Origin: an uncultured Clostridia bacterium
Lineage (GTDB): Bacteria > Bacillota > Clostridia > TANB77 > CAG-508
DNA: 16,795 nt
Reading direction: 5' to 3'
NCBI GenBank assembly: GCA_944390505.1
Contig: CALXQF010000015.1
Coordinates: 1-16,795, forward strand
In this document: positions 1 through 6,717 of the stretch, in pieces
Layout: the number at the start of each line of letters is the position of its first letter
How positions within the stretch are numbered: the first letter of the stretch is position 1
Position numbers and translations under genes: made by a program
Notes under the pieces: generated by a model
Database searches by the model: none
What the model was told of the DNA's origin: nothing
The model's input: the letters and a program-made list of their open reading frames with translations, nothing else

Positions 1-50
1 CCTTCTGCTACTTTGTATTGTCTTCCACAGCTTTCAATAATTGCGTACAT
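1..50 (-). CDS. rplU: Ribosomal protein L21, N-terminal part (runs off the window)
   Basis: Only the first 16 codons are present; the gene runs off the left edge. The start reads MYAIIESCGRQYKVAEG, which matches the start of bacterial L21 (usually MYAIIETGGKQYKV). L21 is a primary 23S rRNA-binding protein of the large ribosomal subunit. The ATG at 48-50 follows an AGGAGGT ribosome binding site at 61-67 with a 10-nt gap. The S-C in place of the usual T-G before the GRQYKV stretch is a mild variant. An upstream leader and promoter are listed separately. In Firmicutes the gene is usually followed by ysxB and rpmA, which would lie outside this window. Confidence 0.9.
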   Translation of the reverse strand, partial: MYAIIESCGRQYKVAE

Positions 51-148
51 TACTTCGTACACCTCCTATATTTGTATACTCGCTAAGCATAAATAACAAG
101 GCAATTGCTTTTTGCAATATTTAGTTGCCCGACTCAGGCGGCTTACAG
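51..148 (-). promoter_or_regulatory. Probable L21-type mRNA leader of rplU
   Basis: About 100 nt lie between the predicted transcription start and the rplU ATG. They hold a GC-rich segment (CCGCCTGAGTCGGGCAAC on the minus strand) that stands out from the AT-rich surroundings, followed by a hairpin ATTGC-AAAAA-GCAAT nested between GGCAA and TTGCC. Firmicutes rplU mRNAs are known to carry a structured autoregulatory L21 leader (Rfam L21_leader). Position and structure fit that class, but I could not align it to the family model, so the exact assignment is an inference. Confidence 0.55.
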
Positions 149-154
149 GTAAAT

Positions 155-184
155 ATTGTATCATCTTTTTCATTCTATTGTCAA
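155..184 (-). promoter_or_regulatory. Sigma-A-type promoter of rplU
   Basis: On the minus strand, TTGACA (179-184) and TACAAT (155-160) are separated by 18 bp. They lie about 105 bp upstream of the rplU start, and transcription would begin near 148. Confidence 0.75.
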
Positions 185-204
185 GTATTTTTCCAATTTA
201 TTTT

Positions 205-304
205 AAAATAGCCACCCTGTTAGCGGGTGGCTTTGATTGGATGTGCTTATGGTTGAATTGTAGAGATGTGTCTTAATATCTATATTAGAGCAATTTTGCT
301 CCAT
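205..304 (-). ncRNA. Candidate small RNA between the FtsX gene and rplU
   Basis: A promoter (311-339) and an intrinsic terminator (211-231) bracket about 100 nt with no convincing gene. The predicted RNA starts with the hairpin GAGCA-AAAT-TGCTC, followed by a weaker hairpin TAATA-TAGA-TATTA. Then come about 40 nt of A/C-rich, probably unpaired sequence and the terminator stem. A 33-codon reading frame starts at the predicted +1, but it has no usable ribosome binding site. A trans-acting RNA is possible because an unpaired A/C-rich segment suits pairing to G-rich ribosome binding sites. I do not recognise the family; the unit is inferred from signals only. Confidence 0.5.
211..231 (-). terminator. 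Intrinsic terminator (GCCACCC stem)
   Basis: Stem GCCACCC (7 bp) with a 7-nt loop, followed on the minus strand by TATTTT. It ends the candidate small RNA. The plus-strand side is followed by only a short T tract, so it mainly serves leftward transcription. Confidence 0.75.
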
Positions 305-310
305 ATCCTT

Positions 311-339
311 ATTATATCACATTTTCAAATTTATGTAAA
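311..339 (-). promoter_or_regulatory. Promoter of the candidate small RNA
   Basis: TTTACA (334-339) and a perfect TATAAT (311-316) on the minus strand with an ideal 17-bp spacer. A short palindrome AAATC-C-GATTT (337-347) overlaps the -35 edge. The nearest gene start downstream is rplU, which has its own promoter beyond a terminator, so this promoter appears to serve the short RNA only. Confidence 0.65.
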
Positions 340-396
340 TCCGATTTGGACCCATTAAACTTATAGGAGCAACGAAAAACAAAATGACTGAGAAAA

Positions 397-425
397 GGAC
401 CATTGGTGACTGTCCCCAGCAGTCC
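397..425. repeat. Gene-end palindromic element, copy 1
   Basis: A near-palindrome with outer stem GGAC/GTCC, 4-nt internal loops, an inner stem GGTG/CCCC with one mismatch, and a 5-nt loop ACTGT (plus strand). The first base of the element on the minus strand is the G of the permease's TAG stop codon (425-427). It shares core and arms with copies at 10813-10840 and 16715-16743. There is no following T run, so it is not a normal terminator. Confidence 0.8.
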
Positions 426-3400
426 TATTCTACACTTTTTAAAGATTCTATCATATCTATTTTCTTTAAAGTAAAATAAGTGCCAATACTTACAATCATA
501 GCAAAAACAGCAGTAATGATAATTCCATATAAATAACTCATTACTTTAATTTGAGGATTGAACATTACCATATCTAGTTCACAAGTTTTAATAATATAAG
601 TTGTTAGGAAAAATCCTCCTCCTAGTCCTACTAAAATACCGATTAATGTTAAAATAACAGTTTCTTTTCCTACATAATTATATACTTCTTTATCATAAAA
701 GCCTAGTACTTTGATAGTTGCTAGTTCTCTAATTCTTTCACCGATATTCGTATTTGATAGACTATACAAAACTAGCAATGCAAGCATTCCCGCCGCTACA
801 ATCAAAATAAATACTACTAAGCTCATATTATTCATTACATCTTCGAACATGTCAGTAGTTGCAGAAGTAAAGCTAACACCTGAAATATTGTCTTTATCTT
901 CTAAAATACTCTTTCCTAGTGCATCTTCTTGTTCTTCTGATAGTTCTTCCGTAATAGCCAAAATCGTATTTGGTTTTATTTCTTCTTGATATAATTGTTC
1001 ATATAAAGTAGGAGACATATAAATATAATGTAGTAAATAATTTTCCGTAATTGCTGTAACTTTTACTTCTACTGTGTCATCGTCTGTTTCTAAAACAATA
1101 GTATCTCCTTCTTTTATATCCAACAATTGAGCTAACTTTTCTGTAAGAATGACTCCTTCATCATTCAGTGTGTATGTTTCTTCGTTATGCTTTCTATTTC
1201 TTAATTGGATAAAGTCTTGTAATTGTTCTACTTGTTGTGGTACGATGAGTTGAATACTTTGATTATTATTATCTTTATCAATAGAAATAGAATGTATATT
1301 CACTAACATACTATTTTTTATTTCATTTCTATTTACTGTTTCTGTATAAGCCTCTTGTGTTTCATTTTGTGTTAATCCATCTTTCAAAGAAATCTCTAAA
1401 TTATATTTGAAAATTTCGCCATATTGTGATGGTATCATGCTACTAATTGCATCTCTTAATCCGAAACCTGCAGTAATTAAAGAAGTACAACCAGCAATCC
1501 CTATAATTGTCATCAAGAATCTCTTTTTATAGCGGAAAATATTACGTACTGTTACTTTTTGGGTAAAATTCAATTTTGACCAAATAAATGGAATTTTTTC
1601 TAAAAATACTCTTTTGCCTGGTTTTGGTGCTTTTGGTCTCATTAAATTGGCTGGAGTAGATGCTAATGTTTTTGCACAAGAATAAATAGTTGCTCCTACC
1701 GTGCATATCATAGCCGCCAATAATCCCAAAGTAGCATATTCAGCATTAAATTCTAGAACAATTGGTGGTAAAGTATACATCATACGATACATATCAAAAA
1801 TAATGCTTGGTAATAAGTAAAATCCTATTGTCATTCCTATAAAGCTTCCTAAAATAGTAGCTAAAAATGCATAAATCAAATATTTTGTAGCAATTTGTAA
1901 TTTACTATAACCTAATCCCTTTAAAGTACCTATTTGTACTCTTTGTTCTTCTATCATTCTTGTCATGGTAGTTAAGCTAATTAACGCTGCTACTAAAAAG
2001 AATACTACTGGGAAGACTTGTGCTATGTTGGCGATTCTGTCAGTATCTTGTAAATAACTTACATATCCTGCATTTGCTTCTCTATCTAAAATGTACCAAT
2101 CTGGCTTTTCTATTTCCTCTAAGTCTAATTTTGCTTGTTCTAATTCTTCCTCTGCGTCTGCAATTTGTTCTTCAGCTTCTTTTCTTGCCTCTTCTAAATC
2201 TTTTTCGCCTTGTGCAATTTCCGTTTCTGCATCTTCTAGTTCTTGCTCTGCTTGAGCAAATTCTCTATCTGCTGTAGCTTTTCCTTGCTCATAATTTTGA
2301 GTTTGTTCTTCCAATTCTTTGCTTGCTGATTCTAGTAAAGCTTCGTTTTCTTCTAATTCCTTTTTACCAGAATTGATTTCATTTTGAATGGTACTAATTG
2401 TGCTAGATAATTTACTTGGTTCAATTCCTTGTTTTTTTAGCTGTGTTTCAATTGCTTGGATAGTTGCCTGCAAAATATAATTTTGTTGTTGTAGCTGACT
2501 AATTTGCTCATTAATTGATGCAATTTCCTCTGCGTCTTCTGTTTCATCTAAACCTGCCAATTTGTCTTGCAATTCTTTTATTTTATTTTGACCATTTTGT
2601 AAATTTGTTTTAGCAGTATTGTACTGTGTTTGTGTCTGTTGTAATAACTCTAAATTTTCTTGTGCTTCTGCTAATTGTTCTTCTGCTTCTTGTTTTTCTT
2701 GTTCAAACAATTTTTGATTTGCTGCCAATTCTTCTTTTGCGGCATCTAATTGCTCTTTTGCATTTTCTAATTCACGATATGTAGAATTTTTTTCATTTTG
2801 GAGTTGTGTTTTTCCATCTTCTAATTCTTTTTTACCATCTTCTAATTCTTGCTCTGCTTTTTGTAGTTCTTCTTCCGCTTCTTTACTTTGCTTATCTAAT
2901 TCTTTTTGTGCATCTTGTATTTTACTATTTGCTTCTTCATAAATCTCATCATATCGAGCCTGTCTTCTTTCTTCTGAAATAGCATCTATTCTATCTTTTA
3001 CCTCTTGCACAACATCTTCATATTTTGACTGATAAGTTTTTAAATCTTTTGCACCTTCTACGGTAATATAAGCAACTGTACTTAAATCTGTATCAAAATT
3101 TTTATGAGGTATGTACATGTAGTAGTCAATTTTTCCTGACCCAAGTTCCGTGCTTCCTCTTTCCATATAAATGTATAATGGAGATTGAACAGTACCTACA
3201 ATTGTTACTTCTTCTTGTTTTAATAGTTTTTTTGTCTCTCCATCATCATTTGTAATGTTTTCTACTTCTATTTGAATTTTATCACCTATTTGATGACCTG
3301 TACCCAATAGGAAATTTTCTTCTACTACACATTCTGTTTCATTTTCTGGCAACTTACCTTCTACCATTTTAATCTGATTGATATTTTCTGGTAAAGATTC

Positions 3401-3718
3401 TAATTTTACAACAAACTCTTCTTCTCCACTATTAACAATTACATCTGTCGAGTAACTCCCTTCTACTTGCTGCACTCCCTCTACTTTTTGTAGTTCCTCT
3501 AAATCTGTTTGTGTTAATCCAAGAGTAGACATCACTTGAATATCCATTACATTTTGGTCATCAAAATATTGGTCTAATGTTTCTTTCATATCTGGACTGG
3601 CAGCTTTAATTCCTGCAAAAAAGCCCACACCTAATAAAACGATTAATAACATAGAAATAAATCGTTTAAAGTTATGGGTTATTTCTTTTACCGTGTCTTT
3701 GAATAGAGCTTTTTTCAT
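425..3718 (-). CDS. FtsX-type ABC transporter permease with long coiled-coil insert
   Basis: This is the membrane subunit of a MacB/LolCDE-like ABC system; the ATPase is encoded just upstream. The 1097-residue protein has a first membrane helix near residues 19-38 and a MacB-like outer domain to about 235. An almost uninterrupted Glu/Gln/Lys-rich coiled coil follows at 240-538, then helices near 566-585, 612-632, 660-680 and 733-753. A second outer domain reaches 960, and three final helices lie near 965-986, 1020-1040 and 1060-1083. The segment with MIEEQRVQIGTLKGLGYSK is typical of FtsX permeases. AAGGAG lies 9 nt before the ATG. Such permeases normally couple ATP hydrolysis to extracytoplasmic mechanical work (lipid, peptide or wall-enzyme control) rather than classic transport. 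The substrate is unknown. The stop codon overlaps a palindromic element. Confidence 0.92.
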   Translation of the reverse strand: MKKALFKDTVKEITHNFKRFISMLLIVLLGVGFFAGIKAASPDMKETLDQYFDDQNVMDIQVMSTLGLTQTDLEELQKVEGVQQVEGSYSTDVIVNSGEEEFVVKLESLPENINQIKMVEGKLPENETECVVEENFLLGTGHQIGDKIQIEVENITNDDGETKKLLKQEEVTIVGTVQSPLYIYMERGSTELGSGKIDYYMYIPHKNFDTDLSTVAYITVEGAKDLKTYQSKYEDVVQEVKDRIDAISEERRQARYDEIYEEANSKIQDAQKELDKQSKEAEEELQKAEQELEDGKKELEDGKTQLQNEKNSTYRELENAKEQLDAAKEELAANQKLFEQEKQEAEEQLAEAQENLELLQQTQTQYNTAKTNLQNGQNKIKELQDKLAGLDETEDAEEIASINEQISQLQQQNYILQATIQAIETQLKKQGIEPSKLSSTISTIQNEINSGKKELEENEALLESASKELEEQTQNYEQGKATADREFAQAEQELEDAETEIAQGEKDLEEARKEAEEQIADAEEELEQAKLDLEEIEKPDWYILDREANAGYVSYLQDTDRIANIAQVFPVVFFLVAALISLTTMTRMIEEQRVQIGTLKGLGYSKLQIATKYLIYAFLATILGSFIGMTIGFYLLPSIIFDMYRMMYTLPPIVLEFNAEYATLGLLAAMICTVGATIYSCAKTLASTPANLMRPKAPKPGKRVFLEKIPFIWSKLNFTQKVTVRNIFRYKKRFLMTIIGIAGCTSLITAGFGLRDAISSMIPSQYGEIFKYNLEISLKDGLTQNETQEAYTETVNRNEIKNSMLVNIHSISIDKDNNNQSIQLIVPQQVEQLQDFIQLRNRKHNEETYTLNDEGVILTEKLAQLLDIKEGDTIVLETDDDTVEVKVTAITENYLLHYIYMSPTLYEQLYQEEIKPNTILAITEELSEEQEDALGKSILEDKDNISGVSFTSATTDMFEDVMNNMSLVVFILIVAAGMLALLVLYSLSNTNIGERIRELATIKVLGFYDKEVYNYVGKETVILTLIGILVGLGGGFFLTTYIIKTCELDMVMFNPQIKVMSYLYGIIITAVFAMIVSIGTYFTLKKIDMIESLKSVE

Positions 3719-3853
3719 TTTGCTATTTTCTCCTTTTAGTGTCTTTCTCTTTTGTGTTATTTATTTTATGTAACTGATATATATGTATTTTTATTTAAGT
3801 CTTAAGGTGGGGTGTGTATTTAACATTAATAGCTACGAATAGTAAATATGTAA

Positions 3854-4555
3854 TTACCACTCTATTTGTTCAATTGGAGTAGGATTTGGATTTAATTCAA
3901 TATCACTCGCAGTTCCATTTTTAAAATGGATTACTCTATCTGCCATAGGAGTTAATGCTTGGTTATGTGTAATAATAATGACTGTCATTTTTTCTTTGCG
4001 ACAAGTATCTTGCAATAATTGTAAAATTTGCTTTCCTGTTTTATAATCTAATGCTCCTGTTGGTTCATCACATAATAGCAACTTTGGATTTTTGGCAATT
4101 GCTCTTGCAATGGCAACCCTTTGTTGTTCCCCTCCTGATAGTTGAGAAGGAAAGTTTTTCATTCTATGTTCTAGTCCCACTTTTTTTAAAATAGTCTTTG
4201 GGTTTAAAGGATGTTTGCAAATTTGAGTAGCTAGCTCTACATTTTCTAGCGCTGTTAAATTTTGTACCAAATTATAAAATTGGAAAATGAAGCCAATATC
4301 TTCTCTTCTATATTTCACTAATTCTTTTCCTTTTAAAGCACTAATTTCTTTATTGTCTACCAAAACTTTTCCAGAAGTAGCAGTATCCATACCGCCTAGA
4401 ATATTTAAAGCAGTAGTTTTTCCTGCCCCACTTGGTCCAACAATTACTGTTAGTTCTCCTTTTTCAATTTCAAAATTGGTTTTATCTAGGGCTTTAATAG
4501 AAACTTCACCCATTTGATACTTTTTCACCACATTTTTAAACTCTATATATGACAT
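3854..4555 (-). CDS. ABC transporter ATPase of the MacB/LolD type
   Basis: This is the cytoplasmic ATPase partner of the FtsX-type permease that follows 135 nt downstream on the same strand. At 233 residues it has the usual family length. Walker A GPSGAGKT is at 40-47, the Q-loop glutamine at about 92, the signature LSGGEQQR at 139-146, Walker B with DEPTGALD at about 163-170 and the H-loop histidine at 197. All catalytic motifs are intact. The DEPTGALD form is typical of the LolD/MacB/YknY subfamily. An AAAGGAG site precedes the ATG by about 11 nt, and a promoter lies at 4598-4626. The gap to the permease holds no clear terminator, so the two are probably co-transcribed. No sensor kinase or response regulator lies beside it, as would be expected for a bacitracin-type module. 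Confidence 0.93.
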   Translation of the reverse strand: MSYIEFKNVVKKYQMGEVSIKALDKTNFEIEKGELTVIVGPSGAGKTTALNILGGMDTATSGKVLVDNKEISALKGKELVKYRREDIGFIFQFYNLVQNLTALENVELATQICKHPLNPKTILKKVGLEHRMKNFPSQLSGGEQQRVAIARAIAKNPKLLLCDEPTGALDYKTGKQILQLLQDTCRKEKMTVIIITHNQALTPMADRVIHFKNGTASDIELNPNPTPIEQIEW

Positions 4556-4597
4556 TTATTACACTTCTCCTTTAAGGAACTTTTCCTATCTTTGGTA

Positions 4598-4626
4598 ATT
4601 ATATTCTACTTCTTTTTATTTTTCAA
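4598..4626 (-). promoter_or_regulatory. Promoter of the ABC ATPase-permease pair
   Basis: TTGAAA (4621-4626) and TATAAT (4598-4603) on the minus strand with a 17-bp spacer, about 43 bp upstream of the ATPase start codon. Confidence 0.65.
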
Positions 4627-4645
4627 TTCCTTTCACAAAGAAAAC

Positions 4646-4665
4646 ACAATCATTTTTTTGATTGT
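4646..4665 (-). terminator. Weak hairpin downstream of hicA
   Basis: A 7-bp stem ACAATCA/TGATTGT with a 6-nt T/A loop, followed on the minus strand by GTGTTTTCTTT. It lies between hicA and the promoter of the ABC pair, so it may terminate the hicBA transcript. The AT-rich stem makes this uncertain. Confidence 0.35.
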
Positions 4666-4805
4666 CATATATTCTTTTATTAGTATGCAATATCATCTTT
4701 CGTTTTCACGCATAAATGCGACAAGATTAATAGGCTATATATTTCATATAGTTTCTTCAATTTTATGCTATTGAGTTTTTTATGGAAATTTTTTAGAATT
4801 AAAAA

Positions 4806-5027
4806 TTATATTTGATTTAAAAAATCTTCTAGATTGATATCTGCCTGTTCTAAAATACTTTTTAGTGTTCCTTTTGCTACTTCATTATGCATTGGAATGA
4901 TACAACTTCTATTCTCTTTATTTTTCATTTTTATGTGGCTACCTTTTTGAGATACTTTTGTAAACCCAAATCTATTTAAAGTTCTAATAATTTTATTTGG
5001 TGGTAATACTGGATATTTTGAACTCAT
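4806..5027 (-). CDS. hicA: HicA-type mRNA interferase toxin
   Basis: A 73-residue protein of the HicA (YcfA) family, small toxins with a double-stranded-RNA-binding-like fold that cut mRNA and are held inactive by HicB. The defining GSHIKM stretch places the catalytic histidine at residue 31. The N-terminal part (IIRTLNRFGFTKVSQKGSH) and the later IPMHNEVAKGTLKSIL are typical of the family. It overlaps the upstream hicB by 4 nt (ATGA), indicating translational coupling with the antitoxin made first. The length is normal and nothing is missing, so it is probably functional. Confidence 0.85.
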   Translation of the reverse strand: MSSKYPVLPPNKIIRTLNRFGFTKVSQKGSHIKMKNKENRSCIIPMHNEVAKGTLKSILEQADINLEDFLNQI

Positions 5028-5227
5028 ATTACCACCTCCAAAGTTGTAATATAAGTTTCTTTTGCCTCAATTGGTTTTTCATTTTCATAATATAGTTCTA
5101 ATGCTTCTTTTAAATTGGTCATTGCTTCTTCTATTGTTTTTCCTTGTGATGCTACATTATTATCAATGCATTTTGCGACATACCAATTCTCTTCTTTTTG
5201 TATAATTACATTACATTTTATGCTCAT
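5024..5227 (-). CDS. hicB: Short HicB-type antitoxin
   Basis: A 67-residue protein with the HicB N-terminal partial RNase-H-like fold. Visible features are an N-terminal strand, the NWYVAKC stretch at about 14-20 (variant of the usual W/Y-hydrophobic-A pattern), VASQGKTIEEAMTNLKEALELYYE at about 25-48, and a final strand. HicB neutralises HicA by direct binding. Many HicB proteins carry a C-terminal ribbon-helix-helix or HTH DNA-binding domain; this one ends before any such domain. It might therefore repress its operon only as a HicA-HicB assembly, or not at all. AAAGGAG lies 8 nt before the ATG. Its promoter carries a palindrome. Confidence 0.78.
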   Translation of the reverse strand: MSIKCNVIIQKEENWYVAKCIDNNVASQGKTIEEAMTNLKEALELYYENEKPIEAKETYITTLEVVI

Positions 5228-5284
5228 AATATTTTCTCCTTTCGTACCAATTTCTTTTTTATTTAATAATAAATATCCTACAGG

Positions 5285-5308
5285 ACTTTATATGTTATAC
5301 CATAAAGT
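5285..5308. promoter_or_regulatory. Palindromic operator candidate over the hicBA -10
   Basis: Perfect 7-bp inverted repeats ACTTTAT and ATAAAGT are separated by 10 bp and straddle the -10 of the hicBA promoter. The placement fits autorepression, as known for many hicBA operons, but this HicB lacks a visible DNA-binding domain. Confidence 0.5.
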
Positions 5309-5323
5309 TCTAGTTTATGTCAA
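5294..5323 (-). promoter_or_regulatory. Promoter of hicBA
   Basis: TTGACA (5318-5323) and TATAAC (5294-5299) on the minus strand with an 18-bp spacer, about 65 bp upstream of the hicB start. Confidence 0.65.
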
Positions 5324-5457
5324 TCCTTTTAAATTACATTTTTTTACATTTCATAGATGCATTTTAAGTTTTTCCTAATTATTACTTTTAACTCTTTTCT
5401 TATCGTTATAATTTTTAGCTAACTTTTTATTCTTATCTAGTTTTTTTTATTTTTTTC

Positions 5458-5466
5458 TGTTATAAT
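5458..5466 (+). promoter_or_regulatory. Extended -10 promoter of the thioesterase pair
   Basis: TGTTATAAT is a textbook extended -10, 24 bp before the first thioesterase start codon. No good -35 is visible in the preceding T-rich tract. The resulting mRNA leader would be short. Confidence 0.55.
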
Positions 5467-5490
5467 TTCTACTTAAGGAGTTGAAGAAAA

Positions 5491-5916
5491 ATGATTTCAA
5501 AAAGTAAAATAATAGTAAGATATGCAGAAACAGATCAAATGGGAATTGTACACCATAGTGTTTACCCTATTTGGTTTGAACTTGCAAGAACAGATTTAGC
5601 AAAACAAGCTGGGTTTCCTTATTCTCAGATGGAAAAAGAAGGAGTGATGACTCCCCTTGTAGAGCTTCATTGTAAATATAGAAAACCTGCTCATTATGAA
5701 GATGAGCTAATTGTTACTGCTACTATTAGTAAATTATCAGCTGTAAAAGTAGAATTTTATTATGAAGTTTTTCATCCTGGAGATGACAAGCCAATTTGTA
5801 CTGGAACAACTGTACATGCTTTGGTAAGCAGTAAAGATTTTCATATTGTAAATGTAAAAAAGGACTTTCCAAATATTTATTTTGCAATGGAGAATATGAT
5901 GGATAAAAAAGATTGA
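5491..5916 (+). CDS. YbgC/4-hydroxybenzoyl-CoA-type acyl thioesterase
   Basis: A 141-residue single hotdog-fold thioesterase. The active-site stretch YAETDQMGIVHHSVY carries the catalytic aspartate at residue 15 and the paired histidines at 21-22, followed by WFELART, as in YbgC and 4-hydroxybenzoyl-CoA thioesterases. These enzymes hydrolyse acyl-CoA or acyl-ACP thioesters in the cytoplasm; the chain specificity cannot be read from the sequence. The length is normal for the family. AAGGAG is 10 nt upstream of the ATG. The next gene, a second hotdog thioesterase of another subfamily, starts 51 nt downstream with its own AAGGAGGA site, so the two probably form an operon. Confidence 0.9.
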   Translation: MISKSKIIVRYAETDQMGIVHHSVYPIWFELARTDLAKQAGFPYSQMEKEGVMTPLVELHCKYRKPAHYEDELIVTATISKLSAVKVEFYYEVFHPGDDKPICTGTTVHALVSSKDFHIVNVKKDFPNIYFAMENMMDKKD

Positions 5917-5967
5917 TATTTTATCAAAAAGGAACACAAAATTGATAATAATAAGGAGGATATTGAA

Positions 5968-6717
5968 ATGGCAATTATAGAGAAGAAATATACAATAGGA
6001 GTACATCATGTTGGAGTTTTTGGGCTTATTACTAATAGTGGTATTTTAAATTTATTTGAAGATATTGCATGCTCTCATTCAGATATAGCCGGTTATGGGT
6101 TAATGCAAATCCCAGAAACACACCTATCCTGGGTATTGTTAAACTGGAAAGTATCTGTATTAAAAAGAGTAAAATATGGCACCCAAGTTACTTTAAAAAC
6201 ATGGGCAAGATGTGCTAATAGTTTTTTTACCTTGCGTGATTTTGAAATGTATGATGATGAAAATAATCTTGTTTGTATTGCCAGTACAAAATGGACTTTA
6301 ATTGATATTGATAAAGGTGGTATGACACGTATTCCAGCAGAAGTAATTGGTTGCTATGAACCACAAGATGATAAAAGTGTTTTTGGTGAAAATGATATTA
6401 AAAAAATAAAAGAACCAGAATTGCCTGAGACACCTAATTTTGTTTTTCAAGTGCAACGAAGAGATATTGATGTAAATGGGCACATGCATAATTTATATTA
6501 TTTAGATTATGCTTATGAAGCATTACCTCAAAATGTGTATGAAAAACCTGAAATCAATCGTTTTGAAATTATGTATAAATCAGGTGCCAAACTAGGAAAT
6601 TCTGTTGCCTGTTATTATGTAGAACAGGAAAACAGCCATTATGTTGTAATGAAAAATCCTGAAACTAACGTGCTACATGCAATAGTGAAACTAATTACCG
6701 ATATGCCCTTGGTGTAA
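5968..6717 (+). CDS. Acyl-ACP thioesterase (FatA/FatB-like family)
   Basis: A 249-residue double-hotdog protein resembling the acyl-ACP thioesterase family PF01643, which releases free fatty acids from acyl carrier protein. The C-terminal hotdog holds the catalytic pattern D168-V-N170-G-H172-M-H-N175 followed by YYLDYA, matching the D-x-N-x-H-x-x-N signature of plant and bacterial members. The N-terminal hotdog (about residues 8-115) includes LSWVLLNWKV and the KTWARCANSFFTLRDFE strand pair. It has no transit peptide, as expected in bacteria. Pairing with the upstream YbgC-like enzyme suggests a shared role in acyl-chain release or turnover. Its last 23 nt overlap the convergent CmpB-family gene. 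Confidence 0.92.
   Translation: MAIIEKKYTIGVHHVGVFGLITNSGILNLFEDIACSHSDIAGYGLMQIPETHLSWVLLNWKVSVLKRVKYGTQVTLKTWARCANSFFTLRDFEMYDDENNLVCIASTKWTLIDIDKGGMTRIPAEVIGCYEPQDDKSVFGENDIKKIKEPELPETPNFVFQVQRRDIDVNGHMHNLYYLDYAYEALPQNVYEKPEINRFEIMYKSGAKLGNSVACYYVEQENSHYVVMKNPETNVLHAIVKLITDMPLV

Noticed and set aside
205..304. A 33-residue peptide encoded in the small-RNA unit
   Set aside because: Its ATG sits at or next to the predicted transcription start and has no ribosome binding site at a workable distance; part of it is the terminator stem.
397..425. Palindromic element copy 1 as the transcription terminator of the permease gene
   Set aside because: The stem is interrupted by internal loops and a mismatch, and no T run follows on the minus strand.
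711..989. 92-codon frame on the plus strand
   Set aside because: It lies fully antisense within the FtsX permease; its composition is that of an antisense shadow, and it has no proper ribosome binding site or homology that I recognise.
2020..2277. Leu-rich 85-codon frame that looks like a membrane protein
   Set aside because: It is the complement of the Glu/Gln-rich coiled-coil codons of the permease; antisense Glu and Gln/Lys codons read as Leu and Phe.
4709..4720. Palindrome CGCATAAATGCG as an operator
   Set aside because: It is short and lies downstream of hicA and well upstream of the ABC promoter; chance is a sufficient explanation.
4592..4774. 60-codon hydrophobic frame on the plus strand
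   Set aside because: It covers the promoter and possible terminator region between hicA and the ABC ATPase; no ribosome binding site, low-complexity AT-rich composition.
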